Counted from the stretch's first letter, positions 49,189 to 61,179 are shown. The stretch is DNA of 64,000 nucleotides from Rotaria sp. Silwood1 (GCA_905250075.1 CAJNOP010000061.1:1-64000), one strand, 5' to 3'. Notes: generated by a model from the letters alone, not told the origin. Numbers and translations are program-made.

Positions 49189-50699
49189 TTGGATTTTGGT
49201 TAGAAATTCCAAATAATTGTTGTAAACAATATTCAAACAAAGTGTTATTGAGGACAATGCGGGTAATCAAGAGATGAAAATTAAATATTCCATTGATTGC
49301 TCAAGTAAATCCATTGAAAGATAAACTTCATATTCATTTAAAACAAGTGTTTTTTAAAAATAGATTTTACATTTGTTTATGTTTCAATGAATAAAATGCT
49401 AAAATAGATAATGAACTATCAAGCAGATGTCACTAGATATAGATAAGTATTGTTCAATATATAACTATAGTAAATAACTCTTGTATAACTACACAAATGT
49501 TAACAATGCATGCCCGTACAAGATTCAAAACTTTACCAAACTATACATGTCTATGTATAAATATGTTTGCGAGAACCAATATGAAAATAATTTTGTTTTA
49601 ATCCACAAACTTTTATTATTTAATAGTATACATATATAGGCTTCTACAAGGATAGATTTTTGGGAACGTTTTCATTTTAATCACCGTGCCATAATCTTCA
49701 AACACTATTGTGTGTGTGTAAAACACAACAATCAGTGTGAAGATCTGATCAAAGTAAACATTGCCCTGAAGAGACTTTTGAATTTTCTATCTTCGAATCC
49801 TTCAATATTTTTCAACAATAATATTTATGCATGTGCAGAAGTCTTTAGAGAATCATTCTATAAAAACGTTTTGAAAAATTCGAATCAAGCTAGATAATGA
49901 AGAAGCTCGACTTATTAAGTAAACCATTGGATGTATTTACATCACTTTTACATGTTCATGCGTGTCTTGTACACAAGTTTTGTTTTTCGATCATTCCAAA
50001 AACTTTTCTTAGATGTGTACATGGAGCTTTCATGCTTCGCTTTGCATGTTTTCCAAAATGAAGAATTTGCGTGTTCTTGCATGCTTTAATCTCTATGTAT
50101 TTAAATATGAATATAGCTTAGCTGTTAACACATCTATACATATCTTATATCATCGAATTGGAACATGTGTACACAATATTATCTTGTAGTTGCTTACACT
50201 TTTGTTATGATTGAGAATTAAAATATGATTGTTCTGTAAAAATTTCAATTTGAGGAACTCTTAAGTTGTTCTAATAAAAACTAATCTTATTGAAAACTTC
50301 TCGTTAAAGGATTGATCTTTTTAAGCAGCCATTTTGTACGAACTAGTTTGTTGGAACAGTTCTCTTGTAAGAAGTAATCTAATTTTTCAAGGCTATCTAA
50401 GTATGGTACCTGTAAATTGTGAAGAGTTCTTGCATACAGAACTCTTTAGAAAGAAAGGTGTCATAGTGAGCCGTTTAGGGTTCTATATTTGGGTACCACT
50501 TTCTGAATCTTTTCAGATTCTAGCAAAATATGATTCTTCCTGAAACTTTCTTTTTTTTCTTTCGAAAAGATTCTACGCCAGTAAAACGCAGTCCATCCAT
50601 CATACTTCGTCTAGTAGTGTTGATTAATTCTATGTCTAACTCATTATTTCTATCGTTAGATAGTTATTCTATATCGGGCCTCTTTTATCTATCTTCAAC
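49189..50699. other. Intergenic, no gene seen
   Basis: Upstream of UCHL3. Frames at 49712-49897, 50334-50543 and 50530-50724 are short and family-less. Confidence 0.5.
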
Positions 50700-51030
50700 C
50701 CCAAAATTGATGGATAACCTCTAAGTAGCTTCCGAAGAGAATCGAAATTCTGTATGGAGAGCTTGGATTCTCTCTTTTCGATAGGTTGAGCGTTCGACGA
50801 TGGGGCCTTTGCAGGCGAGTATTTTGACTATTCGAACGATTGTTTTCAAGAAAATCGTAGTGATCAAAATAAAATAGTTTTATTCTATAGATATCTCATT
50901 CTCGAGCAGTCGAAATATATCAAATAAACAGGCAGGAGGAGATTCGAATATGAATACTTACGACTAACTTTCATCGAACATTTGAACTAAATATGAATTA
51001 ATTTTCTTCTATGAAAGCCATCTTTTCAAT
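50700..51030 (+). repeat. Dispersed repeat, copy 1
   Basis: It shares ordered blocks with 57448-57800 in the same orientation: 'ttttcgataggttgagcgttcgacgatgg', 'attcgaacgatt', 'aaacaggcaggaggagattcgaatatgaatacttac' and 'atcgaacatttgaactaaatatgaatta'. The copies are clearly diverged. Class unknown; no ORF. Confidence 0.65.
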
Positions 51031-52789
51031 TCGTAAAAACAATACCACGTTGAAGTTTGTTTGCCACTTTGGTATTCACTAGTAAGTTTTGAAAGTGAAA
51101 CAAAAAGCATTTATTTAAAAGAACACTTTTACACGTCTCTAACTCAAGAGCAATCTTTTCTCAAATTTCGGGTATCATTCAAAGCACATATTTCATCTAT
51201 AATTCAGGGTGTGGATGTGACAAAAAGATCACTCAGTCCCACCCCAACATCCATCAGTATGAAGCTAATTATAAATTCATTAGCTCATTATCATTCATTG
51301 AGTTCACTGACTTCACCGCGCGCGACGCTTCCGCGCAAAAGGAAGTTTTTTGTGCTTTCTCTGTTATGTTAGTACATCCTCTGAAATTTCAATAATTGTT
51401 CTGTTTGTGTAGTTGCAGGATTTCGGTGTAGGTGTTGCAATGGAATGAAGGAACCGGAAACAGTACTACCCGTACTTACATCCAACACTCAAGCCCACAC
51501 TCACCCTCTCATTCTTTTCGATAGGGAAGCTTCTCCCCAAATGATTTTTGTTACTGGAACAGTATTAAACAAACGATAGGATTATCATCTCAACAGGGCA
51601 CTATCCGAGTTAATGCCTGCTATTTGAGCTCATATTGAGCTTACAGGTAAGTCTGGATAAGACTAGAAAAAGTATAAAGGGGTTGAATCCCATGAGTCTT
51701 GAGAGCCGAATTACGACTGTTTTATTGAATTTTTATCACATTTTCAGGTACTTATCGGAAAACCATATTACAGAATCTCGACCTGCAATATTTTTTATAC
51801 TTAGGTTTAATGACACTTGGAATATTTTGAAAGTTTCGACCAAAAAGAATGTAACTTTGTCATGATATTGGACTTCTAGATAGACTCAATTTTTTAACAT
51901 GTCGGTAGCAAATGACTGCGTTTTGAAAATTCAATATCTCGATAAATGAACATGTTTTTTTGAGCTGCAACTTTCAGAATACTCGAAGGACTATAAGATC
52001 TATCAATAGGTGAAGTTTCAGACAGAAATTCTTCTATTTGACTTTCAAGTAAATACCTAAAAATGAATCGAAAAGTCAGTCAAATAGTAATTGCTCGGCT
52101 CAAGATGTCAATCAGCCCGAACCATTATAAGCTTTTTCTAATCTTATCAAGACTTTCTTGATAGCATAAATGATAAATGTCAGTTATGATAATTTTCTCG
52201 CCAGATTCAAACACTGATGTCAGATAATGAATCACCGATAATTAAACGATCAATCAACAATGTTGTTTAGAAGAATGTTCATAGGCTTTCATAGAGTTCT
52301 CGCAATGATGAACTCTATAATGGCTGCTTTCAAGCTAGTGCAAATTTCGATCAGTTGATTAAAAGAAATACGACTTTTGCCAGATACAACAATCGACAGA
52401 AAAGTTTGCTTTCTGTGGAATAGAAACAACATGAAGAGTAATACCAATCGATTTCGAGTCTATAATCGATTTTTCTTTTTTTTTTCGAAAGCTCGATCAT
52501 TTCATTTAGTTGATATTCGTGCTTCGCACCTTAATTTGCATTCTTGACGAAGTTGGGATCCCATCTAGTTTGTTTGGAAGTCTTTTTGCAAGCTTCGTAA
52601 AATAAAGGCGATCTTTATATGCAGCCTAAAGATTAGTTTCAAACTATAGAGAATACTTTGACCTATTGGTTGGTAAAAAAAATTAGAAAAAAAAACAATT
52701 ACTAGTCGCTCAAACATTTAGGGCTCAAAAAAATATACAAAAAATGGCTGGGATTATGTATTTTCTCCAGTGACATCAGCGGAATTATA
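51031..52789. other. Unexplained sequence, locally GC-richer, no gene seen
   Basis: Contains frames 51061-51372 and 51635-51865 without recognisable domains, and a GC-richer patch near 51310-51345 (ttcaccgcgcgcgacgcttccgcgc). Probably transposon-derived but not assignable. Confidence 0.4.
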
Positions 52790-54374
52790 CAGGGTGTCCC
52801 ATAAGTAACAAGACAAGGAAAAAAAGTTTGAATATCTCCATTAGGGCTCGACCAAATGGGCTCAATTTTTTATCAAGGATAGAGGCATCTGCACACTCCA
52901 AATCCATACGAACAAGGTGAATGAGAACCTTTGTTAAGTATCGCTAGTGACCTCAACAATAAAATTTTTGCTTTGTCACTGGTAAGAAAAAATCAATATA
53001 CAGGATAGTGCAAAAGTCACTTTATCGAAAAGAAAATTAAATATTTCCATTACGGCTCGAGCAACCGAGCTGATTTTTTTACCAAAAACAGAGGCATGCT
53101 TATACTTCAAATCCATACAGACAAGCTTAGTGAGGACCTTTGTTAAGGGGGAACCCCCCCTTCGAAAGTCGATTTTTCCTTGAAAAAGTCGATTTTTGGA
53201 AAAACACATCTTCTTGTAGCCCCAAGTGTCCTCTTTCAGAATATGTATAAACTATATAGGAATGGAACATATTTTGCCTAATTTTGGCAAGTTTACTGGA
53301 CGCTATAATGGAAAATCGGCTGTCTTGTTGATTTTCTTTCTTAATTATCGGTAACTAATATCGTTCTACCTTCTTTATTAGCACTCTAAAACCATTACCG
53401 TATCGAGTAATCATGTTTTGGATGTTGCAGTCTTATAAGAAAGGTTCAAAATTAGGCTATTTTTCGAAAAGATGGCGCTACAGTGAACTTGGATTCAGAA
53501 ATTAGCTTAAGAAATCGGCTTATTTTTTTCTTGAAAATACTACCAACTGTAAGAACTTTTTATGCGCTTTTCAGTGATATATAATATGCTCGAATTCTCT
53601 CTACAAGAAGATCATCAACTACGTCGCAATGTTGTTATTCGTTTTTCTCAGCTTCACTTTTTTATCGTTTTCTGACCATTGCGGAACATTTTCCCAGTTC
53701 ACCGCTTGATGTACTCTGCTGATTTTTATTTATTTAAAAGATGAGACTTTTTTCTAGAAATTGTCGGAACAGATTTTCAAAATATATCTCCATTGTTTAG
53801 ATATTTGAAAATCTTTGAAAGTGCTCAAAGCAGTTTTTGCGATTTTCGATTTAAAATGATCACTACTATTGAACGAAGATGAATTTCAAAAAACTGTCCC
53901 AACAATTTCTAGATAAAAGATTTTTCTTCATTTTGAAACAAATTTCAACGTTTTCCATGCTATCGCGCCTCGGGAAAATGTTCCGTGCCAAAAGCCCCAT
54001 TTTCATGAGTAAATTGAGTATAGCTTCTTAATTATCAAAAATGATTGGTTGAAATTTTTATCAGATGCTAGTTACATTAGCTTTTCTATTTGCTGAAATT
54101 TTCATCGAAATCTGTTGTATCGTTTAGAAGATAGGTTTCGGAGGGGGGGTTCCCCCTTAAGTATATTTTTTATTTTCCTGTCTGTGAAAAAAGTAAAACT
54201 TTTATTGTTGAGGTCAATAGTGATACTTAACAAAGGTTCTCATTCACCTTGTTCGTATGGATTTGGAGTGTGCAGATGCCTCTATCCTTGATAAAAAATT
54301 GAGCCCATTTGGTCGAGCCCTAATGGAGATATTCAAACTTTTTTTCCTTGTCTTGTTACTTATGGGACACCCTG
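52790..54374. mobile_element. Mariner-like foldback element with about 185-bp inverted repeats, carrying nested insertion
   Basis: It begins CAGGGTGTCCCATAAGTAAC and ends with the reverse complement, flanked by TA on both sides (52788-52789, 54375-54376). The inverted repeats extend about 185 bp (to about 52975 and from about 54190) and are almost identical, so insertion is fairly recent. CAGGGTGTCCC termini and TA duplication are typical of Tc1/mariner. A diverged second copy of the subterminal block lies at about 52990-53146. Within it sits a separate TTAA-flanked element. No transposase frame remains. Confidence 0.85.
53147..54156. mobile_element. Nested 1.0-kb element with GGGGGAACCCCCCC ends and TTAA duplication
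   Basis: GGGGGAACCCCCCCTTCGAAA at 53147 is mirrored by TTTCGGAGGGGGGGTTCCCCC ending at 54156. Both ends are flanked by TTAA (53143-53146 and 54157-54160). TTAA target duplication is the hallmark of the piggyBac superfamily, although the terminus is not a canonical CCYT. The interior has no transposase frame. It interrupts the mariner-like element, so it inserted later. Confidence 0.78.
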
Positions 54375-54738
54375 TATAATAATATTATCAACTTGCACAC
54401 AACAGTGTTTAAACATATTTCATAATGTTCTATAGTTACATATGTGATGAATCATAATATATTCATAAACAAACGGATGAATATGATAAAAGGACATAAT
54501 ATTCAGCACGTGGAGGAGAATAAAAAAATCGAAAAATCAAAAATAAATATATTTTATATTTGGTATGAGTTAATTCTCTTCTTTTTATTTTATTTGGATT
54601 TGATATCAAAACTTGTGGCGTTTCGTATCTTATACAATGCAATCACTAGATAAGAATTGAATCCTTTCCCATATCAGCCTCACCGTCTTGTTTTTTGTTA
54701 TTTCTTAGTTCTTTTGTATTTGTTATCATTTTATTAAC

Positions 54739-56430
54739 TTAATTAAATTTTTCTTTGGAGTTCTTTTTTTTGCGCAAAATCGATATCCAGGAGGAATTAA
54801 TTTCATCATGTATGTTGATTGTTTCACTTATTATTGAATATATCGCTTCTTTTGCACGTGGTTTCCGGCAATCTTTTTCTTCTTCAATAACAAATGCATC
54901 ATCTCTATCAACAAAATATTGAAATTTCTTTTCTTGAAAATGTTTAACCATTTCCGAATTACTATTGCCCTCATTATCATTTATTGTTTTTGTGTGTTGC
55001 TTCATACGGTTATCAATGCCAACCTTTGTTTGATCAACATAAGTTTGTTTGGATGAACAAGGGATTTGGTATGTGATCGATTTTAATGTATTTTTCAAAG
55101 ATTGATTACATTGTGATTTTAGTTTGTATGGATAAGAAAAAATATAATTTAATCTTTAATTTCTTTTCGAGGCTTCTTTTTAATGCTTCCATACCAGCAG
55201 CATATGGTAATGATAAACTATAATTGATTTTTTCATAACTTTTATTTCGATTTTATGTATTCTTGTTAGTTTTACTATCAGTATCGCTCGTATTTGATTA
55301 AAATTCTTCAGATGCAAGCTTCATTAAGTTTTCAATGCCTTTTAAAGGATAATTTGACTTTAAGAACATTTCTTTTAATTTAAACAAATCCTCTTTTAGA
55401 TCTTGGGTGTATTGTGTTGTTTCTAGAATTCTTGTGGTCATGTTTTTCACAACACTTCTTTTAATGGATTTTCCATAATTTGATTCATCATTCAACAATT
55501 TACCTGCAGCTGTTTCTTTTCAATAGCATCTAATTTTAAGTTTTTTTTAAATGGAATTAAGATAATTTAATTTATAAGTTTCTTCAAAATCAAAGGTAAA
55601 TTTGATTGTACCACGTATTCAGTTCAAATCACTTACATGGTCATCTAGTTGTTGTTTATTCATTTTTGTGATAATTAAGATATCATCAGCATGTCTCCCT
55701 ATTTTATCTGAAGTGTTAACTTTATGTAAATGTTCGTTTTGATACTCGTTCAAATAAATTTCGGCTTGTATTGGTGATAATATATTTCTCATCGGTAAAT
55801 CTGTTTTTTGTTTATAAAATTTATCATTAAATTAAAAATCACTGTTTATTGAAGCTAAGTTTAATAAATCCTTAATATTAATTTTGGTAAATAATAAATT
55901 CTCTGATTTCTTGAATTCATCAAGACGTTTCAATATGATAGCCATTGCTTTATTAACTGATATGTTTTCAGCTAAATCTTGCATATCTAATTGGAAATAT
56001 GCTTGATGAAATTTGATGAATTACGTATTACTCCATTTAATGTTGTTCTTAATTTTTTAATTATTTTATATTTGAATTCGAATAATAGTCATGTTATTGT
56101 ATCTCTTGAACAAGTTACTATCCTCATGGGAGTGTTGTTCTTATGTAATTCAGGTTGACCACAAATCTTTGAAAGATAATCAATTCATGTTAAATAATAT
56201 TTATTTGGTTCTATAATTTTGTACTCATTTAACAACTTACAAACCTTCTTATTAATTTGTTTTAATTGTTGTTGTTAGATCTTTTTTACTTGTTCATATA
56301 TATTTGTATCATTTAATTTTTCTTCAATTTGATTAGTATAGTCGTTTTTGTCCATTATCACTATTTTTCACCTTTATCAGCTTGAACAATAATAATAGCA
56401 TCAATTAATTTTATTTCTTTTAATAATTTC
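54739..56430 (-). pseudogene. Penelope-like RT plus GIY-YIG endonuclease, multiply frameshifted
   Basis: Read on the minus strand, the order is that of Penelope-like elements. Near 56360 is an A-D-K-G motif followed by 'VIMDKNDY'. Near 55790-55830 comes K-Q-K-T-D-L-P-M-R-N-I-L-S-P-I-Q-A-E-I-Y, the RT 'GLPMG..SP..A' block. R-H-A-D-D-I-L-I-I near 55675-55695 is the catalytic D-D box. S-N-Y-P-L-K-G lies at about 55345. A GIY-YIG-type domain at 54739-55098 contains Y-Q-I-P-C-S-S-K-Q-T-Y-V-D-Q-T-K. Stops and frameshifts separate these blocks, so the element is dead. RT of this class primes at DNA nicks or chromosome ends; the EN would have cut target DNA. Confidence 0.82.
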
Positions 56431-56839
56431 ATTTCTTCTTATACACATTAGATTTGTTTGGTTTTCTCTATTTTTGAATAAATATTGATGTTTCTGATGT
56501 AACTGGATTGTCGATTAATTCTCGTGTTGAATATAATGATTTTTCTCAATTTGAAAAGGTTGTTACTGTAATATTTGTTCATGTTGTTAGCACAAATTTC
56601 AGTCCTGTAGATAATAAATTTAAATCTCCTTGATTTAATTAAATTTTTGACATATAATAACATTTAATGTTTCTAATGTTGATTTTGGAAATATCTTGTT
56701 TGTTGTCAATTGTTTTTCTTTTAATATTTGAATTTTCTTATCATGATTTTTAATGAGCTATTTTTATAATTTTCATCATGTCTTTATTCATCTAAGCTCA
56801 TCTTAATGTTGTTGTGTCAATTGTGATGTTTGTCACTAG

Positions 56840-57005
56840 TAATTTAATATTGATATTTGAGTATTAAATTTAATATTGATATTTGAGTATTAAATTTAAT
56901 ATTGATATTTGAGTATTAAATTTAATATTGATATTTGAGTATTAAATTNNNNNNNNNNTTGATATTTGAGTATTAAATTTAATATTGATATTTGAGTATT
57001 AAATT
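56840..57005. repeat. 26-bp tandem repeat with 10-N assembly gap
   Basis: Near-perfect repeats of TATTGATATTTGAGTATTAAATTTAA are interrupted by ten N at 56949-56958. Six to seven copies are visible. The N run marks a scaffold join, so the true copy number is unknown and probably larger. Confidence 0.92.
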
Positions 57006-57447
57006 CAATATTAATGTATTTTAACTGTTTTTGTTTATTATGTTATGTGTTGATCCGAATTTTTTACATTGTGTGTCTTAGTAGTTTTTCGGTTTGTATA
57101 TACATTTGCGGTGTTTTTTAATTTAAATTCATTTCTTACTAAGATTTTTTGTTTGCATTGTGCAAGGAATATTTTATGTTCTTTTTCTTTCGTTTTCTTC
57201 TTGTGCAAATTTTCCAAATGGCATGCAATTATATAAACTCTCTCCTTGTAGAGGTCTTAGAATTCGTGTTTTGATAGGAAGGTTCAATTGATATTTGGCA
57301 TAAGTTAATTCTCTTCTTTTTATTTTATTTTATTTTAACTTGATATTATTAGTTTATTAAAATTCGTGCCGTTTCGTATCTCGATGAGATACTTCTTGAG
57401 ACATTAGATTTAAGACAAATGATATACAAGTAGATTCCATAAGACGA

Positions 57448-57800
57448 GCCGAAGTGACCGTCGATAGGCGTTTCGACGCGTCAATTTGGAGTTGTCGTGA
57501 GAATCGAAATTTGAAATAGAATGTTCGGATTCTCACTTTCCGATAGGTTGAGGGCTCGGCGATGGGTTAGTAAAACATGGTATTTCCGATCACTCGAACG
57601 ATTTTAATCGAGGAGATCACAGTAAAAAGAATTTTTTTGATAAATGTCTCAGTCTCAAGTAGTTGAAACCTATCGAATAAACGCGAAGGAGGAGGTTAGA
57701 ATATAGGTACTTACTATGGACAGTCATCGAGCATCTAAACTAAACATGAATTATTTTTCTTTTATAAAACTTATCTTTTCAATTCTTAAATAGATAGAAC
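57448..57800 (+). repeat. Dispersed repeat, copy 2
   Basis: Partner of 50700-51030 (blocks 'tttccgataggttgagggctcggcgatgg', 'actcgaacgatttt', 'gaaggaggaggttagaatataggtacttac' and 'catcgagcatctaaactaaacatgaatta'). It starts within 20 bp of the Penelope-like terminal repeat. No coding capacity. Confidence 0.65.
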
Positions 57801-58103
57801 TTAAGGGTATCATTTTCTTGTTAACTTATTTTAAATTCAAATTTCTGAAATTTAATTTTTCATAAAATTTAAATACTCAATCTTAATGAATTTAAGTTGG
57901 GTTTAAATTTGTCAGATTTTCTTGTTGGATTTGATAAATTTTCCTAAATGTAAATTAATCATCCCTAATAGTATTTTGAGTTTTAACATTTGCTAGCAGT
58001 TTTCAACAATTAGTAAAAAGATTTAATCGAGAAAAAGCACATTTTTCACCTGCATAAATCTTCAACTAGTTTTTTTCGTGAGTTCCAAACGCCATATAAG
58101 GTA

Positions 58104-59141
58104 CACTAAAACCTCTCTATAGTGGACACCCTTCGGACTTTTCAAAGTGTCCACTATAGGGAGATTATGTGTTTTCTAGAAAAAAAAGGTTTTCTTCAAG
58201 AAAATAGACATATTTCTAGGCATTTGAAGTATCAGTAACTAAGATAATCGGATAGAACACGTTATTACTTTTCTTTTTTTGTATTTTATTTTTGAAAAAT
58301 AGACAAATCAACAATTGCCAAAATAATCTTTGATAGAACTTTGTTTCGTTGCTTTCGAGTACAGATAAATGTCAGTTAATTACGATCCAAGATCAGAGAT
58401 GAGATTATGTAGCTGAGGCTGCTGGGTAGACGCAAAAAGATGAAGCTTTCTCATCATCTCCATTACTTCAAGCAAGTTTGGTGGCTTTTCAGTTACAGAA
58501 ACAGGTTCATCATTGTCATTCTCTTCCTCATCGACCTGAACCAAACCTTACAGATGTTCATCGTCATCCCATTCATTAAAAGCTGGGATAAACGAATCAG
58601 TATCGACATATTCATAAAATGTTGACCACACTAGTTTTTGATATATTGTATTTGTTGGTCAGTTTTCGTACTGACAAACCGTGGCCGTTCTGATTATCTT
58701 TGATTAGTGCAATTTTTTCTTCTGAAGTTAATGCTCGTCGATTTGACATAATACTCTCTTTCTCTTAATAGTGGCAGAAAAATGACACAAATCTTACAAT
58801 ACGACAATAAATATAGCTCTCTCTCTTATTCAAGACAAAGAACGTGTTGTTTCTTTTTCATTAACAAGTATTTTTTTTTTCATTCTGCCGTTCAATCAAT
58901 AAAGAGTCATCATTTTGAATGAGTAATGATAATCATCTCTGCATTATCTTTGAACTCATCATCAGTGTTCACTAAAGAGAGGTTACTTATGAAAAAGGAA
59001 TCGTGAAAAAGTGTTCACTATAAGGAGGTGTCCACTATAGAGAGGTTAAATTCCAGCAAAAATCGTTCCGTCGGACCACAAAGCGTCCACTATAAGGAGA
59101 TGTCCACTATAGAGAGGTGTTCACTAAGGGAGGTTTTAGTG
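58104..59141. mobile_element. Internally deleted pogo/Tigger-like element, 1038 bp
   Basis: The ends CACTAAAACCTCTCTATAGTGG and ..AGGGAGGTTTTAGTG are flanked by TA (58102-58103 and 59142-59143), as in pogo-type Tc1/mariner elements. Several extra copies of GTCCACTATAGAGAGGT sit near the right end. On the minus strand around 58750-58610 is M-S-N-R-R-A-L-T-S-E-E-K-I-A-L-I followed by a helix-turn-helix like the CENP-B/pogo N-terminal domain. It runs straight into a stop and an acidic C-terminal segment (58610-58400). The DDE catalytic core is therefore deleted and the element is non-autonomous. Confidence 0.85.
58610..58752 (-). pseudogene. Pogo-type transposase fragment (CENP-B HTH)
   Basis: About 45 codons starting MSNRRALTSEEKIALI and ending near '-YNISKTSVVNIL' before a stop. 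This is a psq/CENP-B-like DNA-binding domain that would recognise the element's termini. The remainder of the transposase is missing except a short acidic tail-like segment downstream. Confidence 0.7.
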
Positions 59142-59697
59142 TATTTAATTAATAAATATAGCATTTACTAAATAATTGAGTTTTGGGATAAGGCATACAA
59201 TCAAAATTTTAAAATTTTCTTTCAAAGATTCAACAGTATTTGTTAGGATTTTGTTTTCTTTAGCATCACTTAAGATTTTATTCTTACTTGTGAATTTTCA
59301 TTATTTTATGCCGGTTACCTTCTAGAAATTATGAAATTAAGAACAAAATTCGTGCAATATAGATCATTCATTTAAGAGAGCCTAATGAAGCAGAGATTTT
59401 CAAATCTTTTTTTCAAAGACATTTCACAAACTCAAAACTAACTTAGACGTTTGAAACTGCTTTTATACTCTACTTGTTTCTACTGGAGCGCCCAATACAA
59501 TTCTTCTGATATCTTTGTTCTGCTCGAGTACTCAAAACTTCAATATGTATCGATGGATCGAAAACTCCTCGAGGAGTCGTACATAGGCCTCCCATAAGAC
59601 AATTTTCGAGTGCTCAAAATCCGATGGCTGCCGAAGGGCTCCAAATCAAAACAGAGCGAACAAAAAAATATATATTTCACATTTTCGAGTGGTCGTC
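59142..59697. other. Spacer between two transposons
   Basis: AT-rich, then GC-richer towards 59500-59690. No frame or repeat that I can support. Confidence 0.5.
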
Positions 59698-60491
59698 GCC
59701 CCAGGTGAAAAAATCTTATGATGATCGTATAAGATCTTACAAGATCTTACGGACCATCGGATATCGTAGGATTCATACTGTATGATCTTACAGAATCGTA
59801 CAAAAATCTTACTGTAAGATTCTTACAAAATCTGATGATCAGATCGTATGAGACCTTGTACGATCGCATAAGATCTGATCATCAGATTTTGTAAGAATCT
59901 TACAGTAAGATTTTTTATGAAATCTGATGATCAGATCTTATACGATCGTATAAGATCATAATAATAAGTTTGTCTTGTGTAAATAATTTTTATAACGATA
60001 GTTTCATGTATTTAAATAAATTCTTAAGCGATTAAATACGTTCTAATTTAAATGATGCATCCTTTAGTTTTGAAAATACATCTTCTATATATATTGGTGT
60101 CTATCTGGTAAAAAGTTACACCACTTGTTAAATCAGTTTGACCAATCAAATTTATTGTTGTTTTAGATAGTAATGTCGAATAAGTTATTTTTGCACTCCA
60201 AGTACATAAAAGATAGGAGAACAGATAAAGACATTGTACGTATATCATCAGAAACCATAAGGAATCGATTCTTACTTTATCTTATTTTTTCTCTTCCTAA
60301 TATCCGACACATTTACCGACGTCTTCTTATAAAATGACGAAGAATTTTCTCGTCGGTGTTTTTAGTCTATATTATCTATTCTATGATGTACGAAAGTAAA
60401 TTGCGCACATCATTGTTAAATAAGTCTATCTTGTCTTTATTACTTTGATTTTCTTGTCAGGTGTAGATGTGATTAGTAAATTTTTATTAAA

Positions 60492-60917
60492 ATGAATCAA
60501 CAAAAGAGAATCAATGATTTGATAGAGATAGGTCGTCAGAGAAAGAAGAAAAGATTAGGTTTACAACGTAAAAATTACAAATACCATACTGATTTAGCAA
60601 AGAATATTGTTGAAAGTTTCACTACAACAGCTAACCATTTCACAGTTGAAGAAGAAAATGATGAATTTAAATGGAATGATTCAATTAGTACTTTGTACAA
60701 TAATACAAATGGAACAGGTAGTTCCATTATCACAAATTATGATCCATATTTACACGGTGAATATTTACAAGATGTAAATAATAGTGCATTTTTTACGTCA
60801 AAAGCAATTGTTCAAGAACAAGAATTAACATCCAGCAATAGTTCAAATTATTTGAATAGGGATAACAGTAAAACATTTGAAAGTTTTACAATTCAAACTG
60901 AAGGTAAACTTATATAA
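60492..60917 (+). CDS. Unrecognised 141-aa protein inside the 59698 element
   Basis: Begins M-N-Q-Q-K-R with a strongly basic stretch (R-Q-R-K-K-K-R-L-G-L-Q-R-K, about residues 15-27) that could bind DNA or act as a nuclear localisation signal. It continues as a polar Asn/Ser/Thr/Glu-rich chain without hydrophobic core or cysteines. The frame ends at 60917, or is spliced at a GAAG|GTAAAC donor (60904). Three successive TTTTATTTTAG acceptors downstream (near 60970, 61041 and 61114) each give only a few residues before a stop. No family recognised. It is the only credible gene in this element and may be its own protein or a captured host fragment. Confidence 0.45.
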   Translation: MNQQKRINDLIEIGRQRKKKRLGLQRKNYKYHTDLAKNIVESFTTTANHFTVEEENDEFKWNDSISTLYNNTNGTGSSIITNYDPYLHGEYLQDVNNSAFFTSKAIVQEQELTSSNSSNYLNRDNSKTFESFTIQTEGKLI

Positions 60918-61179
60918 TAGTGTTGATTTATAGTATTTATTTTAATTGATTATCTTTTATTTTATTTTAGATCATATGAACAATTGATTCAATCAAAGCA
61001 AGTATTGATTTAATTTAAATTATCCATTATTTTTATTTTAGATGATAACCACGGTAGGTCCAAATAAAGTAAGCATTTTTTTACTTTAAATCAGTTATTT
61101 ATTTTTATTTTAGACAACAACTACGATTAAGCCAGACACAATAAACATTCATTTAATAAAAGATTTTTTTTACATAATT

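Larger units (their letters stand above)
54549..57430 (-). mobile_element. Decayed Penelope-like retroelement with direct terminal repeats
   Basis: Related sequences in direct orientation bound the unit: about 54549-54650 and 57267-57430 share 'gtttcgtatct', 'GAGTTAATTCTCTTCTTTTT' and 'ATATTTGG'. These resemble the pLTRs of Penelope-like elements. Between them, on the minus strand, are reverse-transcriptase and GIY-YIG endonuclease remnants. A 26-bp tandem array with an assembly gap lies near the 5' side. A third, inverted copy of the terminal repeat is at 62495-62672. Confidence 0.75.

Noticed and set aside
56840..57005. Regular 26-bp repeats as a possible CRISPR array
   Set aside because: Units abut without spacers and the genome is eukaryotic; this is a simple tandem repeat.
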